64,000 nucleotides of DNA from Rouxiella aceris (GTDB lineage Bacteria; Pseudomonadota; Gammaproteobacteria; Enterobacterales; Enterobacteriaceae). The translations under genes and the position numbers were made by a program. The DNA is taken from contig NZ_JAADJU010000012.1 of assembly GCF_012933545.1 (NCBI RefSeq), positions 1 through 64,000 of the forward strand, read 5' to 3'. Under the pieces are notes generated by a model. It made no database searches and was not told the origin of the DNA. It saw only the letters and a list, made by a program, of their open reading frames with translations. Each line of letters starts with the position of its first letter. Position 1 is the first letter of the stretch. Below are positions 49,616 to 57,848 of the stretch, in pieces.

Positions 49616-50275
49616 CTATTGCACGCTGACTCTTAACGCTGCCGAAGTGGCAAAAGGAGCCAGCGTAACACTGCCCGCCAGCATCGCCCCTAAAATAGCC
49701 AAATATCCGCCAATCGGCATGGCCATAGAGGCGGCATCTATCGCGCCAGTGGCAAAGATCAATACCGGAATATACAGCGGCAGCACCAGCAAACTCAGCA
49801 ACACGCCTCCCTTGCGCAGCCCGACGGTTAGAGCGACACCAATGGCACCAATAAAACTCAGCGTCGGCGTGCCCAGCAACAGCGTCAATGCCACCGCCTG
49901 CCAGGTATGAAAATCCAAAGACAGCAGCAGTGCAATCAGCGGGGAGATAATCAATAGCGGTAATCCGGTGACCATCCAATGGGCACACACCTTGCCCAGC
50001 ACCGTCAGCGTTAAGGGCGCAGGCAACAGCAGCAACTGTTCTAATGAACCATCAAGATAGTCGTCACGAAACAGACGCTCAAGGGAGAGTAATGAAGAGA
50101 GTAAAGCCGCAACCCAGACAATGCCTGGCGCAATGCGGGCCAGCAGTTTTGGCTCCGGGCCAATACCTAAGGGAAACAGGGTGATCACAATTAAAAAAAA
50201 CCACAGCGGGTTGATAATTTCCGCGCTTTTGCGAAATGCGATTTTCAGCTCGCGGCGCAATACTTTTATAAACAT
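49616..50275 (-). CDS. ccmB: Haem exporter permease CcmB
   Basis: Six-helix membrane subunit of the CcmAB ABC unit that drives release of holo-CcmE. 219 aa; RRELKIAFRKSAEIINPLWFFLIVITLFPLGIGPE near the N-terminus and LFRDDYLDGSLEQLLLLP. Overlaps the ccmA stop by one base. Confidence 0.94.
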   Translation of the reverse strand: MFIKVLRRELKIAFRKSAEIINPLWFFLIVITLFPLGIGPEPKLLARIAPGIVWVAALLSSLLSLERLFRDDYLDGSLEQLLLLPAPLTLTVLGKVCAHWMVTGLPLLIISPLIALLLSLDFHTWQAVALTLLLGTPTLSFIGAIGVALTVGLRKGGVLLSLLVLPLYIPVLIFATGAIDAASMAMPIGGYLAILGAMLAGSVTLAPFATSAALRVSVQ

Positions 50276-50901
50276 TATGCTAGCTCTGCACTGGTCAGAC
50301 GAATTTTACGCACTTCCCGCGTTATGCCCGGCAAATCCTGATGGGTAGTCAACAACAGCATGCCGCCTCGTAGGGCATGATGTTCAAACAGGGCCATCAA
50401 CGCTGCCACACCGTCTTTATCTATTGCCGTTAGCGGTTCATCAAGGATCCACAACAGAGCGTCACTGAGCCACAGTCTGGCCAGCGCCACGCGGCGCTGC
50501 TGCCCGGCAGAAAGCTGCGCCACTGCCACATCTTCATAGCCTAATAAACCGACCTGCTCCAGCGCCTGGTAAATCGCCTGCGCGGCGTCACCATTGCTAA
50601 CATCATAATAAAAGGCCAGATTCTCATAGGCAGTCAATACAGATTTAATGCCAGGTTGATGACCAAGAAACAACAGCTGTTGATGAAAAAGCTCACGCTG
50701 TCGCCGGGTGTTTTGCCCCTGCCAGGTCACTTCTCCTTCATCGGGGCTGGCAAGACCGGCCAAAATACGCAGTAAACTGGTTTTACCGGCGCCGTTATGA
50801 CCGGCAATCTGCACAATCTCACCGGGTTCGATAGTAAAACTCAAGCCGCTAAACAGGGTTCGCTCATCGCGAACGCAACTGAGGTTAAGCGCTGCAAACA
50901 T
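50275..50901 (-). CDS. ccmA: Cytochrome c biogenesis ATPase CcmA
   Basis: ATP-binding subunit, 208 aa. Walker [14 protein letters not shown], signature [14 protein letters not shown], Walker [16 protein letters not shown], switch His in LLTTHQDL. First gene of ccmABCDEFGHI. The region upstream to 51178 contains no other gene apart from the yfdC leader. Confidence 0.95.
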   Translation of the reverse strand: MFAALNLSCVRDERTLFSGLSFTIEPGEIVQIAGHNGAGKTSLLRILAGLASPDEGEVTWQGQNTRRQRELFHQQLLFLGHQPGIKSVLTAYENLAFYYDVSNGDAAQAIYQALEQVGLLGYEDVAVAQLSAGQQRRVALARLWLSDALLWILDEPLTAIDKDGVAALMALFEHHALRGGMLLLTTHQDLPGITREVRKIRLTSAELA

Positions 50902-51103
50902 GGGACCAGTCTCTTGGCATGGGGAACAGTATCATAACATAAGCCTAACCACGCCTGTAGGCTATGGCTGCGGAGTTTACTATCCAGCCATCAGCGATTT
51001 AGCGCATTTTTCGCCGCCAGCGGTAGCCACAATGACCCCGCAATGTCGCGCTTATTTTAAATTTAATTTAACAAATCAACAAAGAAAAAGCCGTCCTGAC
51101 CTA

Positions 51104-51163
51104 AGCTTGTAAAATGATAGCCAAGGTAAACCCGCCTTGGCACTGCATGGCTATCTGCAAGCT
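51104..51163 (+). promoter_or_regulatory. Structured leader of yfdC
   Basis: A 60-base nested hairpin just before the yfdC ribosome site. Outer arms AGCTTG (51104-51109) with CAAGCT (51158-51163), middle arms GATAGCCA (51116-51123) with TGGCTATC (51148-51155), inner arms CCAAGG (51121-51126) with CCTTGG (51135-51140). The middle and inner stems share CCA and so compete. No T-run follows, so control of translation or mRNA stability is more likely than attenuation. It is not a riboswitch class I recognise. Confidence 0.5.
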
Positions 51164-51178
51164 CCAGCGAGGGAATAA

Positions 51179-52108
51179 ATGATCAACCGACGCGACAACC
51201 CGGCTCCGACTCAAGGTTCCCCCTCTCACGGCCCTCGCGTTGACAGCAAGGAAAGTGAACAAGGCACTGAGATAGAAACCGATGAACACAACCTGCCTTC
51301 CCGCGCCGCCGCGACCCATGAGCAAATCCGCATGGAAGGCGAAAAAGAGCTGGAGCGTGACAGCCTGGCGCTGATGTGGTCGGCGATTGCCGCCGGATTA
51401 TCTATCAGTGCATCGCTGGTGACCAAAGGCATACTGCATGCCCGCCTGGCCGATACCCCCGCTCGCTTCTTTATTGAAAACCTCGGTTATACCGTGGGAT
51501 TTATTATCGTGATTATGGCGCGCCAGCAGCTATTTACCGAAAATACCGTCACCGCGGTACTGCCGGTGATGCATAAGCCAACGGCAAAAAACTTCGCGAT
51601 TCTTTTTCGCCTGTGGGGCGTGGTATTGGCCGGTAACGTCGTCGGCGCCGCCTGCGCCTCGCTGGCATTTATCGCTATGCCGCTGTTTACACCCGAGGTG
51701 ATGCAGGCCTTCCAGCAAATCAGCCAGGAAGTGATGGAAAAAATGCCCAGTGAGATGTTTGTTGGCGGCGTGGTTTCTGGCTGGTTAATCGCCACCATGG
51801 TATGGATGCTGCCCGGTGCCGGTTCAGCAAAAATCTGGCTGATCCTGCTGATGACCTATCTGGTGGCAATTGGCAATTTGACGCATATTGTCGTCGGCTC
51901 GGTGGAAGTGCTCTATCTGGTATTTTCTGGTGCCCTGCCCTGGCAACAGTTTATCTGGCCCTTTGCCTTGCCAACGCTGGCAGGCAATATCATCGGCGGC
52001 ACCTTTATCTTTGCGCTAATCAGCCATGCGCAAATTAGAAACGATTTAAGCCACGCGCGTAAAAACGGCAAACAGGATCGTCAAACAACCCGCAAAGCCG
52101 GAAAATGA
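51179..52108 (+). CDS. yfdC: Formate/nitrite transporter family protein YfdC
   Basis: Inner-membrane protein of the FNT fold, 309 aa, with a charged N-terminal tail (about 1-60) and six membrane segments from about residue 62. Substrate not established. Its homologue is next to argW in E. coli, and here too it ends 84 bases before the tRNA-Arg gene. GAGGG precedes the ATG. Confidence 0.9.
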   Translation: MINRRDNPAPTQGSPSHGPRVDSKESEQGTEIETDEHNLPSRAAATHEQIRMEGEKELERDSLALMWSAIAAGLSISASLVTKGILHARLADTPARFFIENLGYTVGFIIVIMARQQLFTENTVTAVLPVMHKPTAKNFAILFRLWGVVLAGNVVGAACASLAFIAMPLFTPEVMQAFQQISQEVMEKMPSEMFVGGVVSGWLIATMVWMLPGAGSAKIWLILLMTYLVAIGNLTHIVVGSVEVLYLVFSGALPWQQFIWPFALPTLAGNIIGGTFIFALISHAQIRNDLSHARKNGKQDRQTTRKAGK

Positions 52109-52192
52109 CCAAGAATTAAGCAAACAAACCCGCAGTGCCTTATTTTTCAGGTAAAAATGGGTATACTGTGCCCGCGCTGCTTATGCCGCACC

Positions 52193-52267
52193 GTCTCCTT
52201 AGTTAAACGGATATAACAAGCCCCTCCTAAGGGCTAGTTACAGGTTCGATTCCTGTAGGGGACACCA
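52193..52267 (+). tRNA. argW: tRNA-Arg (anticodon CCU)
   Basis: 75 bases with encoded CCA. Acceptor GTCTCCT pairs with AGGGGAC (one T-G pair), T-arm GGTTCGATTC, anticodon arm AGCCC-CTCCTAA-GGGCT with CCT at 52226-52228. Differs from E. coli argW at only a few positions and has the same neighbour, yfdC. A classic integration site for phages and islands; its 3' end is duplicated at 56862. Confidence 0.95.
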
Positions 52268-52385
52268 TTACACCTTCGATAGCACTCAATAACTCCTCGT
52301 AACCCACTGTAAAATAAGCGTTATCGCCCATACAGTTTCAATATGTATTTATCGCAATTTATTGGTGTTCAGAGTTCATCATGGG
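52245..52385 (+). repeat. Left direct repeat (attL-like) at the tRNA-Arg 3' end
   Basis: Starts inside the tRNA (TTCGATTCCTGTAGGGGACA) and continues about 120 bases beyond it to TTCATCATGGG. Matched by 56862-57001 at roughly 90 per cent identity by eye. The shared sequence is much longer than a usual recombination core. Both copies may therefore be ends of related elements that integrated at this tRNA, one after the other. Confidence 0.8.
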
Positions 52386-52509
52386 GAAAACGTGGGTAAA
52401 GTTTTTACCCCCAAGATTTTACTCACACTTCTCATCAACAGGTGAGGCGGCCAAATTTCAGGCTAAGTCTTATCGTTTGCAGACATTTGCAGCTTTGCTA
52501 CCGATTTAA

Positions 52510-52611
52510 CAAACGCTGACTTTTAGCCTTTATCCTGAAGTACGACAGGCCGAAGCGGACTTTAAACTGAAAAACGGTGAAGATTTCTCGATTAGTAATG
52601 TGAATCACTGA
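52510..52611 (+). pseudogene. Probable integrase fragment cut by the IS element
   Basis: A 33-codon frame without a start, reading QTLTFSLYPEVRQAEADFKL and ending NVNH at a stop codon supplied by the first bases of the IS (TGA at 52609). The TLTFSLYPEVRQAEA part resembles the conserved (T)LG-YPEVSLAEAR segment of P4-type tyrosine integrases, which is what one expects beside an att site. Short and uncertain. Confidence 0.4.
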
Positions 52612-52626
52612 ATAGATCCGAATTTC

Positions 52627-53478
52627 CTAGACGGTTCCGTGTCTCATGAACCAGGCACTTTCATAAACTGCAGGGGGTTGACCCTCACTGGCACTGTAGC
52701 AGCGTTTAGCATTATAAAACATCTCCACATAATCGAAGATATCTGCCTTCGCTTCTTCCCTATTTTTATAGATCCGTTTCTTTATCCGTTCCCGTTTTAG
52801 CCACTGGAAAAAGCTTTCTGCCACTGCGTTATCATGGCAATTACCCCCACGACTCATGCTGCTTTTTAAATTGTGAGCTGTCATAAAATGCTGACATCTT
52901 TCGCTCGTATATTGAGAACCCTGATCTGTATAGATCAACACCTCGGCCGGTGGTTTACGTCGCCATACCGCCATAAATATTGCATCCATCACTAACTCTT
53001 CTGTCCTTCGCCTTCCCATGCTCCAGCCGATACCCCGCCGTGAGAAGAGATCGAGAACAACGGCCAAATATAACCAGCCTTCATGCGTCCTTACATAGGT
53101 CATGTCACTCACCCAATGCGTATTTGGGGTCGGGACAACGAACTGCCGTTCAAGGTAATTGGGACTGGCAACCGAAGGTTTTCCACCACCGTAGTAACGT
53201 CGTTTTCGGTATCCAGTCTGAGAGGCTAATTCTGCGAGCCTCATTAACCGCGCAACCCTGTTACGTCCAGCGCGTTCACCCAGAGCTTTCATATCGAGCC
53301 AGATTTTCCGATACCCATAAACCGTACCGCTTTCAAGCCACCGTTGTTTAATGAGGCCTGTCTGGCGTTCATCCTGTCGGGCACGCAACGATTTAGGCTG
53401 CTTTAGCCACTGATAATAGCCGCTGTAATGAAGTCCAAGGACCAGACACAGGCGGCGTACAGCGTAAAAGGGCGACAT
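52627..53478 (-). CDS. IS3-family transposase OrfB (DDE integrase domain)
   Basis: 283 aa. N-terminal HTH_21-like part (VYGYRKIWLDMKALGE), then an rve integrase core: first Asp in THWVSDMTYV, second in LIYTDQGSQYTS, Glu in DNAVAESFFQWLKRE; terminal YNAKRCYSASEGQPPAVYE. Normally made as an OrfAB fusion by a -1 shift at the A-rich slippery run near the end of orfA (TTTTAAAAAAGG at about 53540). Confidence 0.92.
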   Translation of the reverse strand: MSPFYAVRRLCLVLGLHYSGYYQWLKQPKSLRARQDERQTGLIKQRWLESGTVYGYRKIWLDMKALGERAGRNRVARLMRLAELASQTGYRKRRYYGGGKPSVASPNYLERQFVVPTPNTHWVSDMTYVRTHEGWLYLAVVLDLFSRRGIGWSMGRRRTEELVMDAIFMAVWRRKPPAEVLIYTDQGSQYTSERCQHFMTAHNLKSSMSRGGNCHDNAVAESFFQWLKRERIKKRIYKNREEAKADIFDYVEMFYNAKRCYSASEGQPPAVYESAWFMRHGTV

Positions 53479-53498
53479 TTTTTTAATGAAGGCGTACT

Positions 53499-53757
53499 TC
53501 AGCCGGATGTTTTTGCAAAGTACGCGGCCTTTTTTAAAATATCGCGTTCCTCAGTTACCCGCTTAAGCTCTTGTCTGAGACGTTTTACTTCAAGCTGGAT
53601 AGCATCGCTCAGGTTTTTGGTAACGCTTGATCCACGCGTAAAGGCTGTTAGTGGAAACACCGAGTCGAGCCGCAACCTCAGAAACAGGGTATCCCTGCTC
53701 GTTAATCTGTTTTACGGCTTCAATTTTGAATTCTTCAGTGAAATTTTTGGCTGACAT
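53499..53757 (-). pseudogene. IS3-family OrfA, frameshifted
   Basis: Starts MSAKNFTEEFKIEAVKQI, a transposase_8 helix-turn-helix (EVAARLGVSTNSLYAWIKRY), then runs into a stop at KPERCYPA. The missing half continues in another frame as NLSDAIQLEVKRLRQELKRV and DILKKAAYFAKTSG, the expected leucine zipper. A one-base change at the run of A near KRYQK has broken the frame, so this IS copy is probably inactive. Confidence 0.8.
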
Positions 53758-53881
53758 AAACACTCCTTCATTGAGCCTCCATTATGAGGCAAAAAAGTGT
53801 CTACGAAACCCGGGGCTATTCAAGATTGCTATAGCATCTGGAAAGAGGTGTTGAGGTGCAAGAAAAAAATGAGCTATCATT

Positions 53882-54802
53882 ATGGTTGGGTTCATTGAAT
53901 ATGATGGTGTTTTTATGTTTTCAGTAGAGAAAAAACGAGTTGATAGCCGCGTTTTGGCGCAACTATTCACTAGTCAGGCTATCAATAAAATAGCCGATGG
54001 TGACCTTTCATTTCTCTATCGTATCTTGAACGATTTTTTAACACCTCGAACTCCTAACCTTCGCGTTGCTCAGGTATTTGAACTAGCATTCAGCAAGCTA
54101 TTGACTGATTATAAAACAGAGTATTTTTTTAAAAATGCAATAGCTAATAAGCTTTATTTGGGGCGGCATTCTGCTCGAGAAGCCACAATGCTTTCTGAGT
54201 TCAGAGTCGGAAGCAATAAAGCTGATTGTGTGATTGTTAACGGTCATACGACATGCTACGAAATAAAAACTAAATTTGATAGTTTAAAAAGATTGCAAGA
54301 TCAGCTTTCAGCATATATAAAAATCTTTGAGAAAGTATATGTTGTTTGTGATGGTTGCCACATTAATAACGTATTGTCTTGTATTCCTGATGAGGTTGGT
54401 GTTATAGAGTTTACAGTAAGAGGTGCTCTTAAAGAGATCAAGAAAGCCAAGATCAATAATCACGAAATAGATCGAGAAGTTCTAATTGGTTCGTTAAGAA
54501 AACCTGAGTATGTTTATATGGCCGAGAGTTTAACAAATAAACCCGTAACAACATCCAATATGAACACATACTCTCAGTGTCTTGATATTTTCAACCAAGC
54601 TAGTTCAAAGGAACTAAGAGTGCTATTTAAACATGTTCTTAAGATGAACAGAAAGGCAGATTCTATTTTTGTCAGTAAATTACCGCCATCTCTTATTAAC
54701 ACAGCAATTAGCTTTAAATTATCAAAATCAAAAAAATTGGCATTCGGAGAAATACTTACTCAAGCCATTAATAAGGACAGAAAATGTACTTTCCATTTAT
54801 AA
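53882..54802 (+). CDS. sce7726-family protein, predicted PD-(D/E)XK nuclease
   Basis: 306 aa, AT-rich unlike the chromosome around it. Residues about 100-160 show a PD-(D/E)XK pattern: SEFRVGSNKADCVIVNG (Asp115), CYEIKTKFDS (Glu127, Lys129), then an amphipathic helix and a YVVCD strand. This agrees with the sce7726 family as I remember it; the name is from recall, not a search. The C-terminal half is helical without known motifs. Start uncertain: ATG 53882 or ATG 53915 (MFSVEKKRVD). It overlaps the next gene by 19 bases, so the two are co-translated. First of three cassette genes between the two att-like repeats. Confidence 0.65.
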   Translation: MVGFIEYDGVFMFSVEKKRVDSRVLAQLFTSQAINKIADGDLSFLYRILNDFLTPRTPNLRVAQVFELAFSKLLTDYKTEYFFKNAIANKLYLGRHSAREATMLSEFRVGSNKADCVIVNGHTTCYEIKTKFDSLKRLQDQLSAYIKIFEKVYVVCDGCHINNVLSCIPDEVGVIEFTVRGALKEIKKAKINNHEIDREVLIGSLRKPEYVYMAESLTNKPVTTSNMNTYSQCLDIFNQASSKELRVLFKHVLKMNRKADSIFVSKLPPSLINTAISFKLSKSKKLAFGEILTQAINKDRKCTFHL

Positions 54803-55695
54803 GAGGTAAGCAGTTTGAATTGGTAGCGATAAGAGAATTAGCTCCAAAGCTGCCTAACTATCTTTTTAAACCTATAGTTGAGCCGGTAAGAGAAAATCTT
54901 TTACCTTTAGTAAAAACAATAAAGTCTATAAATGAATTTAACATTAAACCAATAATTATTATCAATCCTTCACTGGGGGATTTTAAATCTAAAAACATTA
55001 ATCTCTACCCCAGACTTTTGTCTTTAGATAACTCATTAAATTTTACTCCATGCATTCAAATTCAAGATGGAATCGTTGACTACTCAATAATTTTGCAAGA
55101 ATTACCTAAAAATGATAAAGCCATATTTGTGCCAGACATAGTCGAAGATGTAAATCCTGCAATTTTTTCATTATCAAATTTTAATATCGTTCCTGCAGAT
55201 AGCTCGGATAGCGAAATAGAAAAAATAAATAACATTGTTCTTCTCGATGACCCTTTTCAGAAGAAAAGTAGAAACGCTGATTACAGAGACAGGTCAAAAT
55301 TTTCATCGTTGCATACAAATTATAGTTTTCGACCTAATACTATCGGTTTCAGTGACTACAATATAGTTGGCTCTGAATATTCTGAATCTGGTGGGCCAGC
55401 ATATGTTGTAACGATCCATTTATCTTATATTGATAAAGAAAGTCAGCAAATGTTTGTACGACATTTTTCCTCATCACCAAGCAATAGTCCTGCTAACCCC
55501 GGTGGGAAATTTGAAGAAGCATTAAATAATGCTATCCACTTTATTGATAAAAACCCTTCGATATTTGATGATACTTTTGGCATTGAGGAATTAAGAAGAC
55601 TGCATATTACTGAACATTTCCCTGGGTTGGGTTTAGTCAAAAAAATCACAGTACAGCATCATATTGAGACTATTTGTAATTATTTAAAAAAGTGA
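54784..55695 (+). CDS. sce7725-family protein
   Basis: 303 aa, beginning MYFPFIRGKQFELVAIRELA, a start I associate with sce7725-type proteins, which accompany sce7726-type proteins in other genomes. Alternating strands and helices (IKPIIIINPS; YSIILQELPKNDKAIFVPDIV) suggest a TIM-barrel-like or phage Beta-protein-like fold, but I see no catalytic motif I can name. Conserved-looking end: ITEHFPGLGLVKKITVQHHIETICNYL. Translationally coupled to the gene upstream and eight bases from the RES gene downstream. Confidence 0.55.
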   Translation: MYFPFIRGKQFELVAIRELAPKLPNYLFKPIVEPVRENLLPLVKTIKSINEFNIKPIIIINPSLGDFKSKNINLYPRLLSLDNSLNFTPCIQIQDGIVDYSIILQELPKNDKAIFVPDIVEDVNPAIFSLSNFNIVPADSSDSEIEKINNIVLLDDPFQKKSRNADYRDRSKFSSLHTNYSFRPNTIGFSDYNIVGSEYSESGGPAYVVTIHLSYIDKESQQMFVRHFSSSPSNSPANPGGKFEEALNNAIHFIDKNPSIFDDTFGIEELRRLHITEHFPGLGLVKKITVQHHIETICNYLKK

Positions 55696-55703
55696 GATAG
55701 TAT

Positions 55704-56732
55704 ATGCCATACTGTTGCTCTGAATGCTTTCATGATAAAGAAATATTTGAGTTCATTGGTAAGGCACATCATAGTGGAAGATGTGGTCATTGCCGTAAAG
55801 AAAATACGTTCATCATTGAACCTAAGGAACTATCTCGTTTTTTTGAACCATTTTTAGGTTTAGTAATCGAGTCAGATGATGGTCTGCCATTAAGTGAAAT
55901 ATTAAATGAGCTATTTTATATTTTTAATAGGGATGTTAAATCTATTCAACGCCTGACATCAGAAGTTTTGGGTGAGGATTACGAAGATAAAAGATATACT
56001 TTGAAGCAGGGTTTTCAAGAACACATCAGTGAATGGGAAAATTTTAAAGAAGAACTTAAACATCAAAATAGATTTTTCCCCAAGAATACACTCTACTCAT
56101 CTTTATTTGATCCAACGATTAGCAACACAGAAAGTGATTTATTCCAAATAATTGAACAGTTAAAAGTCGAATATGATGAAGGTGAGGATTTTTTTCGCGC
56201 CAGAATACATGAAACCCCATTATCTCAACAAGAGATGAGGATGCCGCCAAAGGAAAAGGCTACAGCTGGCAGGGCAAATCCTATCGGAATATCCTATCTG
56301 TATCTTGCCAATCAAAAAAACACATGTATTGCAGAAGTCAGACCTAATAATACAAGTACAATATACATATCAAGTTTTATTTCGAATAGAAAATTATCGA
56401 TTATTGACCTGACTCAACCAAGGAAAAAATTATCAGTTTGTGCCTTTGATGAAGCTCGTTTCATAACCATTATAGGAATAATCAAGTTACTAGAAACTTT
56501 ATCTAATGAGCTATCAAAACCAGTAAAACCAGAAAGCTCAAGTATAGATTATATACCTACACAGTTTCTTTGCGAATTTCTTAAGAGTTTTAGTAGTTGT
56601 GATGGTATTGCTTTTGAAAGTTCGTTTGGTTTAGGGAAGAATTTTGTTTTCTTCAGTGATGAAGGATTTAGAATTGAAGAACCAATCCCACATACTATCG
56701 TTAGTATTGTCCATAATTTTAACCCTAAATAG
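55704..56732 (+). CDS. Zinc-ribbon / HEPN-RES N-terminal / RES-domain protein
   Basis: 342 aa. Residues 4-30 form a likely zinc ribbon (CCSEC ... CGHC). About 35-150 is an acidic helical region of the kind found before RES domains (HEPN/RES N-terminal domain). About 160-325 is a RES domain: FFRARIHE (Arg165/167), AGRANPIGISYLYLANQKNT, IAEVRP (Glu211), YIPTQFLCEFLKSF and SSFGLGKNFVFF (Ser306/307), the Arg-Glu-Ser residues that name the family. RES toxins of Xre-RES modules destroy or transfer NAD+. Here no Xre antitoxin is present, and the companions are sce7726/sce7725-type proteins. I infer a three-gene NAD-targeting conflict system. Confidence 0.7.
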   Translation: MPYCCSECFHDKEIFEFIGKAHHSGRCGHCRKENTFIIEPKELSRFFEPFLGLVIESDDGLPLSEILNELFYIFNRDVKSIQRLTSEVLGEDYEDKRYTLKQGFQEHISEWENFKEELKHQNRFFPKNTLYSSLFDPTISNTESDLFQIIEQLKVEYDEGEDFFRARIHETPLSQQEMRMPPKEKATAGRANPIGISYLYLANQKNTCIAEVRPNNTSTIYISSFISNRKLSIIDLTQPRKKLSVCAFDEARFITIIGIIKLLETLSNELSKPVKPESSSIDYIPTQFLCEFLKSFSSCDGIAFESSFGLGKNFVFFSDEGFRIEEPIPHTIVSIVHNFNPK

Positions 56733-56861
56733 CCGTGCACATCAAAGCGTCGACACAGGTGCCCCTACTAACCTATTAAGGTAATATTAATGGGTACAAA
56801 TAGGGGTATAAAATACAGCAATTAAAATAAATTCATTTAATTTCAATAAATTGAAGTTCAA

Positions 56862-57001
56862 TTCGATTCCTGTAGGGACACCATCACACCTTCGATAGCA
56901 CTCCATAATTCTTCGTAACCCACTGTAAAATAAATGTTATTACCCATACAGTTTCCATATGTTTTTATCGCAATTTATTGGTGTTCGGGGTTCATCATGG
57001 G
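56862..57001 (+). repeat. Right direct repeat (attR-like)
   Basis: TTCGATTCCTGTAGGGACAC repeats the tRNA-Arg 3' end with one G lost, followed by a 120-bp stretch that mirrors 52268-52385 (TACCCATACAGTTTCCATAT, CAATTTATTGGTGTTC). About a dozen differences show that it is old. The 130 bases before it (56733-56861) hold repeated GGGTA words and no gene. Confidence 0.8.
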
Positions 57002-57200
57002 CGTTCAGTGTTGTATTCATTCAGACAGCGCTCTGTAATTTCCCGTGCTTCATTCAGTTTTCTGGACAGATAGAAATCCAGTATTTCTGTACGGTAAGTT
57101 CGATTGAAACATTCGATAAAGGCATTCTGAAATGGCAGACTCGCGACAAACATCTTTGACGGTAAGCCCGGCTTCTACTGATTTAAGAACAGCAATAAAA
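57000..57200 (-). pseudogene. IS3-family transposase remnant (orfA fused to orfB end)
   Basis: Minus strand reads AVLKSVEAGLTVKDVCRESA (OrfA N-terminal region) and then, after an internal deletion, NAFIECFNRTYRTEILDFYL and REITERCLNEYNTERP (OrfB C-terminal region). It is a different IS3 group from the element at 52609. Both ends are missing. Confidence 0.75.
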
Positions 57201-57241
57201 AACCCAGCGTTATAACTAGGTTGTCGTAGGACTATTGTTTA

Positions 57242-57592
57242 TTATTTTCTTTTGAGGAACATTCTTTGGATTGAATAAATAGTCCCGCTAGGAGCTTTTA
57301 CATTAACTAAAGACAGATATCTATCATCGTTACTTAGCACGATAAACTTTATTTTTCTGAGCCCAAGAAGATCATAATCCTGACCGTCTGGCGTTGTGGC
57401 AAGACCACTATCCCCTTTTGTCGCCGTTACAATGACGGTTGAACCAGGCGGACAAGTCTGTCGCGTACATGAACCATATAACTCAGCATAAATTGCATCA
57501 TCTCTATCACTATCTGCAATTTCGTCATCACTGGCAGCAAAACTACCGAACGTAACCAGCAGCAACCCCAGAACAATCAATAATCTACTCAT
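57242..57592 (-). CDS. Small exported protein of unknown function
   Basis: 116 aa with a good signal peptide (MSRLLIVLGLLLVTFGSFAA) and GGGGAG ribosome site. The mature part is about 97 residues, acidic first (SDDEIADSDRDD), with one cysteine pair (CTRQTC) likely to form a disulphide, then beta-rich. I do not recognise a family. It sits among mobile-element debris beyond the right att repeat. Confidence 0.6.
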   Translation of the reverse strand: MSRLLIVLGLLLVTFGSFAASDDEIADSDRDDAIYAELYGSCTRQTCPPGSTVIVTATKGDSGLATTPDGQDYDLLGLRKIKFIVLSNDDRYLSLVNVKAPSGTIYSIQRMFLKRK

Positions 57593-57656
57593 TCATCTCC
57601 CCATCAGTTTAGATATTCAGAGAATAGCATTACCTGAATAAGACTCGCCAATCACG

Positions 57657-57848
57657 ATGAAATACATGACCACGGATTCCGGGTTTACATCAAAACACTT
57701 CTATTCACAAATCAAGGACGGTAAGTTACCGGAGACGACAAAATTTGGGACCACTCCCGCTGGCCACATTCTGGAACATCGGAAAATCTTATCCCTGGTT
57801 TTTCAGCTAACTATCCGCAAGTTCGCAGTTGTTCGACAGCAGCAATAG
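57657..57848 (+). pseudogene. AlpA-like excisionase fragment
   Basis: 63 codons. DSGFTSKHFYSQIKDGKLPE and TKFG resemble the winged-helix recognition part of AlpA/Cox regulators that accompany P4-type integrases. The following residues (TTPAGHILEHRKI) depart from the usual GRSSRWYxxEV, and the frame runs into the next gene, so it looks decayed. Confidence 0.4.

Larger units (their letters stand above)
52609..53822 (-). mobile_element. IS3-family insertion sequence (1214 bp)
   Basis: Ends are imperfect 24-bp inverted repeats: TGAATAGATCCGAATTTCCT... at 52609 and the complement of 53799-53822, TGAATAGCCCCGGGTTTCGT.... Inside are overlapping orfA and orfB on the minus strand. No target duplication is visible (CAC on the left, AGA on the right), so flanking DNA was rearranged after insertion. 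It lies only 59 bases upstream of the sce7726-type gene. Confidence 0.85.
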
